This document shows, piece after piece, positions 45,222-47,682 of a stretch of 47,682 bases of DNA. Within the stretch, counting starts at the first letter, position 1. Each line of letters begins with the position of its first letter. Source of the stretch: Bacteroidota bacterium. Its GTDB lineage: Bacteria; Bacteroidota; Bacteroidia; Flavobacteriales; Flavobacteriaceae. The position numbers were made by a program, and so were the translations under genes. A model generated the notes under the pieces. It saw only the letters and a list, made by a program, of their open reading frames with translations, did not search any database and was not told the DNA's origin. The stretch is from positions 1 through 47,682 of the forward strand of contig JAJRQR010000187.1 of NCBI GenBank assembly GCA_024280145.1, written 5' to 3'.

Positions 45222-47682
45222 ATGAAAAAACTCCTTATAACCTCACTTTTATTTCTATTTTATTTTTCTGGATATGCTCAGCAAATCAATCCATTACTTG
45301 TTGAAAACGACCTTGTAAATCAAAAAAAATGGGTAGACAGTATTTATAATACTATGTCGCTTGAAGAAAAAGTAGGGCAGCTTTTTATGGTCGATGTTTT
45401 TTCAAAAGATCCAATAGCTAAAATCGATAAGGTTGATTCCCTAATTATTAACCAACATATTGGTGGTATTATATTTTCAAAAGGAGGTCCAAAACGTCAA
45501 GTTAAAATTAATAATCATTTTCAAGAACTTGCTAAAACTCCTTTAATAATGGCTATGGATGCTGAATGGGGATTAGCAATGCGATTGGATTCTACCTTCG
45601 CATATCCTTGGAATATGACGTTGGGTGCCATTACAGACAATCAAATAATTTATAAAATAGGTAAAAGAATAGGGGAGCATACCAAACGAATTGGAATGCA
45701 TATAAATTTTGCTCCGGTGGTTGATATCAACACCAATCCAAACAATCCCATCATCGGAAATCGTTCCTTTGGAGAGGATCGAGATAATGTTACCGAAAAA
45801 TCACTAGCATTTATGAAGGGAATGCAAAGTGTAGGAGTGTTAGCAAATGCGAAACATTTTCCGGGTCATGGTGACACTGAAAAAGATTCGCATAAAACAT
45901 TACCGACCATCAATTTTTCGAAACAACGAATAGATAGTATTGAGTTATACCCATATAAACGTTTGATTGAGGAAGGGTTAAGCAGTGTTATGGTCGCTCA
46001 TTTAAATGTTCCAGCTTTGGAAAAACGATCTAATTTTCCCTCTTCTATTTCTAAAAGCATTGTAACCGATTTATTACAAAACGAACTTGGTTTTAATGGT
46101 TTGGTGTTTACAGATGCCCTAAATATGAAAGGCGCAGCTAATTTTAAGGAACCTGGAGAAATAGATTTAGCCGCGTTTTTGGCTGGAAATGATGTCTTAT
46201 TAATTTCTGAAAGTATTCCGAAAGCACATCAACTAATTGTTGAAGCATATCAAAATAAAACGATTACAGAAGAACGACTTATGCGTTCCGTTAAAAAGAT
46301 TTTATATGCAAAATATAAAGTAGGATTACATAATTACCAACCTATTGAAACTGAAAATATAATTGAAGATTTAAATGCTCCAATTGACAACGTGCTTTAT
46401 GAAGAAGCCATGGAAAACGCTTTGACTGTCCTTAAAAATGAACGTTTAATTATACCGATAAAAGAACTGGAAAACACTAAAATTGCTTATGTTCATTTTG
46501 GTGATGATTCAGGAGAATCTTTTTATAATCAGTTAAAAAAGTATAGTGAAGTAGATTGGATAAAAGCCAAATCTTTAGAGGGTTATAACAAACAACTTAA
46601 AGAATACGATTTGGTGGTTATTGGTTTTCATAAATCCAACGCAAACCCTTGGAAAGGCTATAAATTTTCAGATACAGAAATCACTTGGCTGTATGAAATA
46701 GCCAGACAAAATAAAGTGATTTTAGATGTTTTTGCAAGACCTTATGCATTATTAGATTTAACAGCAACCTCAAATTTTGAAGGAATAATTATGTCCTATC
46801 AAAACAGTAAGGTAATGCAAGAATTATCTGCGCAACTTATTTTTGGTGCTAGAAATTCACTGGGAATGCTACCAGTTTCTTTAGGAGATGATTTCCCTTT
46901 AGAAACCACTAATTTTATTAGAACTATAAAAAGATTGCAATACGGAACACCCGAAAGTGTTGGTTTAAATTCTAAAAAACTATTAAAGATAGATTCTTTA
47001 GCAAGAGTTGGTTTAAGAGGAGATATGATGCCAGGAGCTCAAATATTGGTTGCAAGAAAAGGGAAAGTTGTTTATCAAAAAACATTTGGTTATCATACTC
47101 AAAAAAAGAAGATTAGAGTTTCTGAAGATGATATATATGATGTTGCTTCATTAACAAAAATATTGGCGACACTTCCTATGGTTATTGAGCTAGTAGATAA
47201 TAAAACGATTAATTTAGAAACCACTATTTCAGAATTACTTCCTGAATTTAAAGGCTCCAATAAAGAGAATATTACCCTTCGAAAAATGCTTTCACATTAT
47301 GCGCGTATCAAGGCGTGGATTCCTTTTTATACTAACACTTTAGATTCCTTAAAAAATCCTGATCCCAGATTTTACCGAAAAGAAAAAACAGCTGTTTATA
47401 AATACCAAGTTGCAGATAAAATGTATATGCGTTTAGACTTAAAAGACAGTATTTACAATCAAATTAAAGAAAGTGAATTGTATTCTAAATTAAAATACAA
47501 ATACAGTGATTTACCTTATTATATATTAAAAGAATATTTAGAAAGACACTATACTTTGCCCATGCAAGATATAGTTCAAGAGCGATTGTACAAATATTTG
47601 GGAGCGAATAACACCACCTATAATCCTTTAGAGAAGTTCCCAAAAAATATGATTCCGCCTACTGAGGATGATAACTATTTCA
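45222..47682 (+). CDS. GH3 glycosidase fused to a class C beta-lactamase-type domain (3' end beyond window)
   Basis: A large exported protein, at least 820 residues and open at the window end. The signal MKKLLITSLLFLFYFSGYAQ precedes a GH3/NagZ-type domain (about 35-400) with KHFPGHGDT (211-219) and the catalytic Asp298 in FTDALNMKGA, consistent with beta-N-acetylhexosaminidase activity on cell-wall sugars. A GH3 C-terminal-like domain (about 400-560) follows, then a serine hydrolase/beta-lactamase-type domain from about 590, with the SxxK site Ser643-Lys646 (ASLTK). The two-enzyme architecture (glycosidase then beta-lactamase fold) is known in Bacteroidota. A muropeptide-processing role is likely (inference). 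The frame is open throughout the visible part. Confidence 0.88.
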   Translation, partial: MKKLLITSLLFLFYFSGYAQQINPLLVENDLVNQKKWVDSIYNTMSLEEKVGQLFMVDVFSKDPIAKIDKVDSLIINQHIGGIIFSKGGPKRQVKINNHFQELAKTPLIMAMDAEWGLAMRLDSTFAYPWNMTLGAITDNQIIYKIGKRIGEHTKRIGMHINFAPVVDINTNPNNPIIGNRSFGEDRDNVTEKSLAFMKGMQSVGVLANAKHFPGHGDTEKDSHKTLPTINFSKQRIDSIELYPYKRLIEEGLSSVMVAHLNVPALEKRSNFPSSISKSIVTDLLQNELGFNGLVFTDALNMKGAANFKEPGEIDLAAFLAGNDVLLISESIPKAHQLIVEAYQNKTITEERLMRSVKKILYAKYKVGLHNYQPIETENIIEDLNAPIDNVLYEEAMENALTVLKNERLIIPIKELENTKIAYVHFGDDSGESFYNQLKKYSEVDWIKAKSLEGYNKQLKEYDLVVIGFHKSNANPWKGYKFSDTEITWLYEIARQNKVILDVFARPYALLDLTATSNFEGIIMSYQNSKVMQELSAQLIFGARNSLGMLPVSLGDDFPLETTNFIRTIKRLQYGTPESVGLNSKKLLKIDSLARVGLRGDMMPGAQILVARKGKVVYQKTFGYHTQKKKIRVSEDDIYDVASLTKILATLPMVIELVDNKTINLETTISELLPEFKGSNKENITLRKMLSHYARIKAWIPFYTNTLDSLKNPDPRFYRKEKTAVYKYQVADKMYMRLDLKDSIYNQIKESELYSKLKYKYSDLPYYILKEYLERHYTLPMQDIVQERLYKYLGANNTTYNPLEKFPKNMIPPTEDDNYF

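Noticed and set aside
1-47682. Prophage, insertion sequence, CRISPR array or toxin-antitoxin system
   Set aside because: I found no transposase, integrase, phage structural gene, regular spaced repeats or paired small toxin/antitoxin frames.

Overview
The window reads as chromosomal DNA of a marine-type flavobacterium (Bacteroidota, Flavobacteriaceae). The DNA is A+T-rich and Shine-Dalgarno sites are absent. Several upstream regions carry the Bacteroidota promoter pattern TTG-N17..23-TAnnTTTG. The gene neighbourhoods are those familiar from this family: gyrA followed by a TPR protein, tsaD divergent from tamB, ridA-lptD next to amidase-mlaD-Fe/S reductase, and a 'YpfJ-like' mislabelled ABC-ATPase next to a GH3/beta-lactamase fusion.

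Layout. 1-8233: housekeeping block (gyrA, TPR protein, NlpC/P60 hydrolase, thiolase, PgpH-type HD hydrolase). 8245-23194: accessory block dominated by cell-envelope proteins. It holds a decayed SRAP gene, two DUF4421 paralogues at its two ends, a tight five-gene operon of secreted/outer-membrane proteins, two DUF1254/DUF1214 lipoproteins with three MetA-pathway-type (PF13557-like) barrels, and an AraC-type regulator. 21071-23454: three tRNA genes (Arg-TCT, Pro-TGG, Ser-GCT). 23566-28785: leftward operon tsaD-rsmE-DUF4159-trmH-like-AI-2E permease-methyltransferase. 28831-36367: tamB, ridA, lptD (outer-membrane biogenesis). 36539-41697: amidase, MlaD-type lipid transporter subunit, two-part CCG Fe-S oxidoreductase with a HAD-type protein and a DUF2147 protein between its halves. 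41786-47682: M16 peptidase, conserved flavobacterial protein, and a GH3-beta-lactamase fusion cut by the window end.

How the genes work together. The envelope theme is strong: LPS export (lptD), TamB, MlaD, amidase, and about eight predicted beta-barrels. In the accessory block the AraC-type gene is divergent from a DUF1254 lipoprotein. A 15-base motif in that divergent region recurs exactly between the -33 and -7 elements of a MetA-type barrel gene. This suggests one regulon for uptake of a hydrophobic compound (inference).

The most striking feature is damage. At least ten genes, several normally essential (gyrA, lptD), are interrupted by single in-frame stops (gyrA, pgpH, araC-type, methyltransferase, M16) or by single-base frame slips, mostly in A/T homopolymers (lptD twice, tamB, MetA-type barrel, second DUF4421, SRAP, gyrA). 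Homology-like protein continues immediately after each lesion. Because gyrA and lptD cannot plausibly be lost, I regard sequence error or a damaged/low-coverage assembly as the leading explanation for most of them. The SRAP remnant and the fragment at 12680-12905 look like true gene decay.
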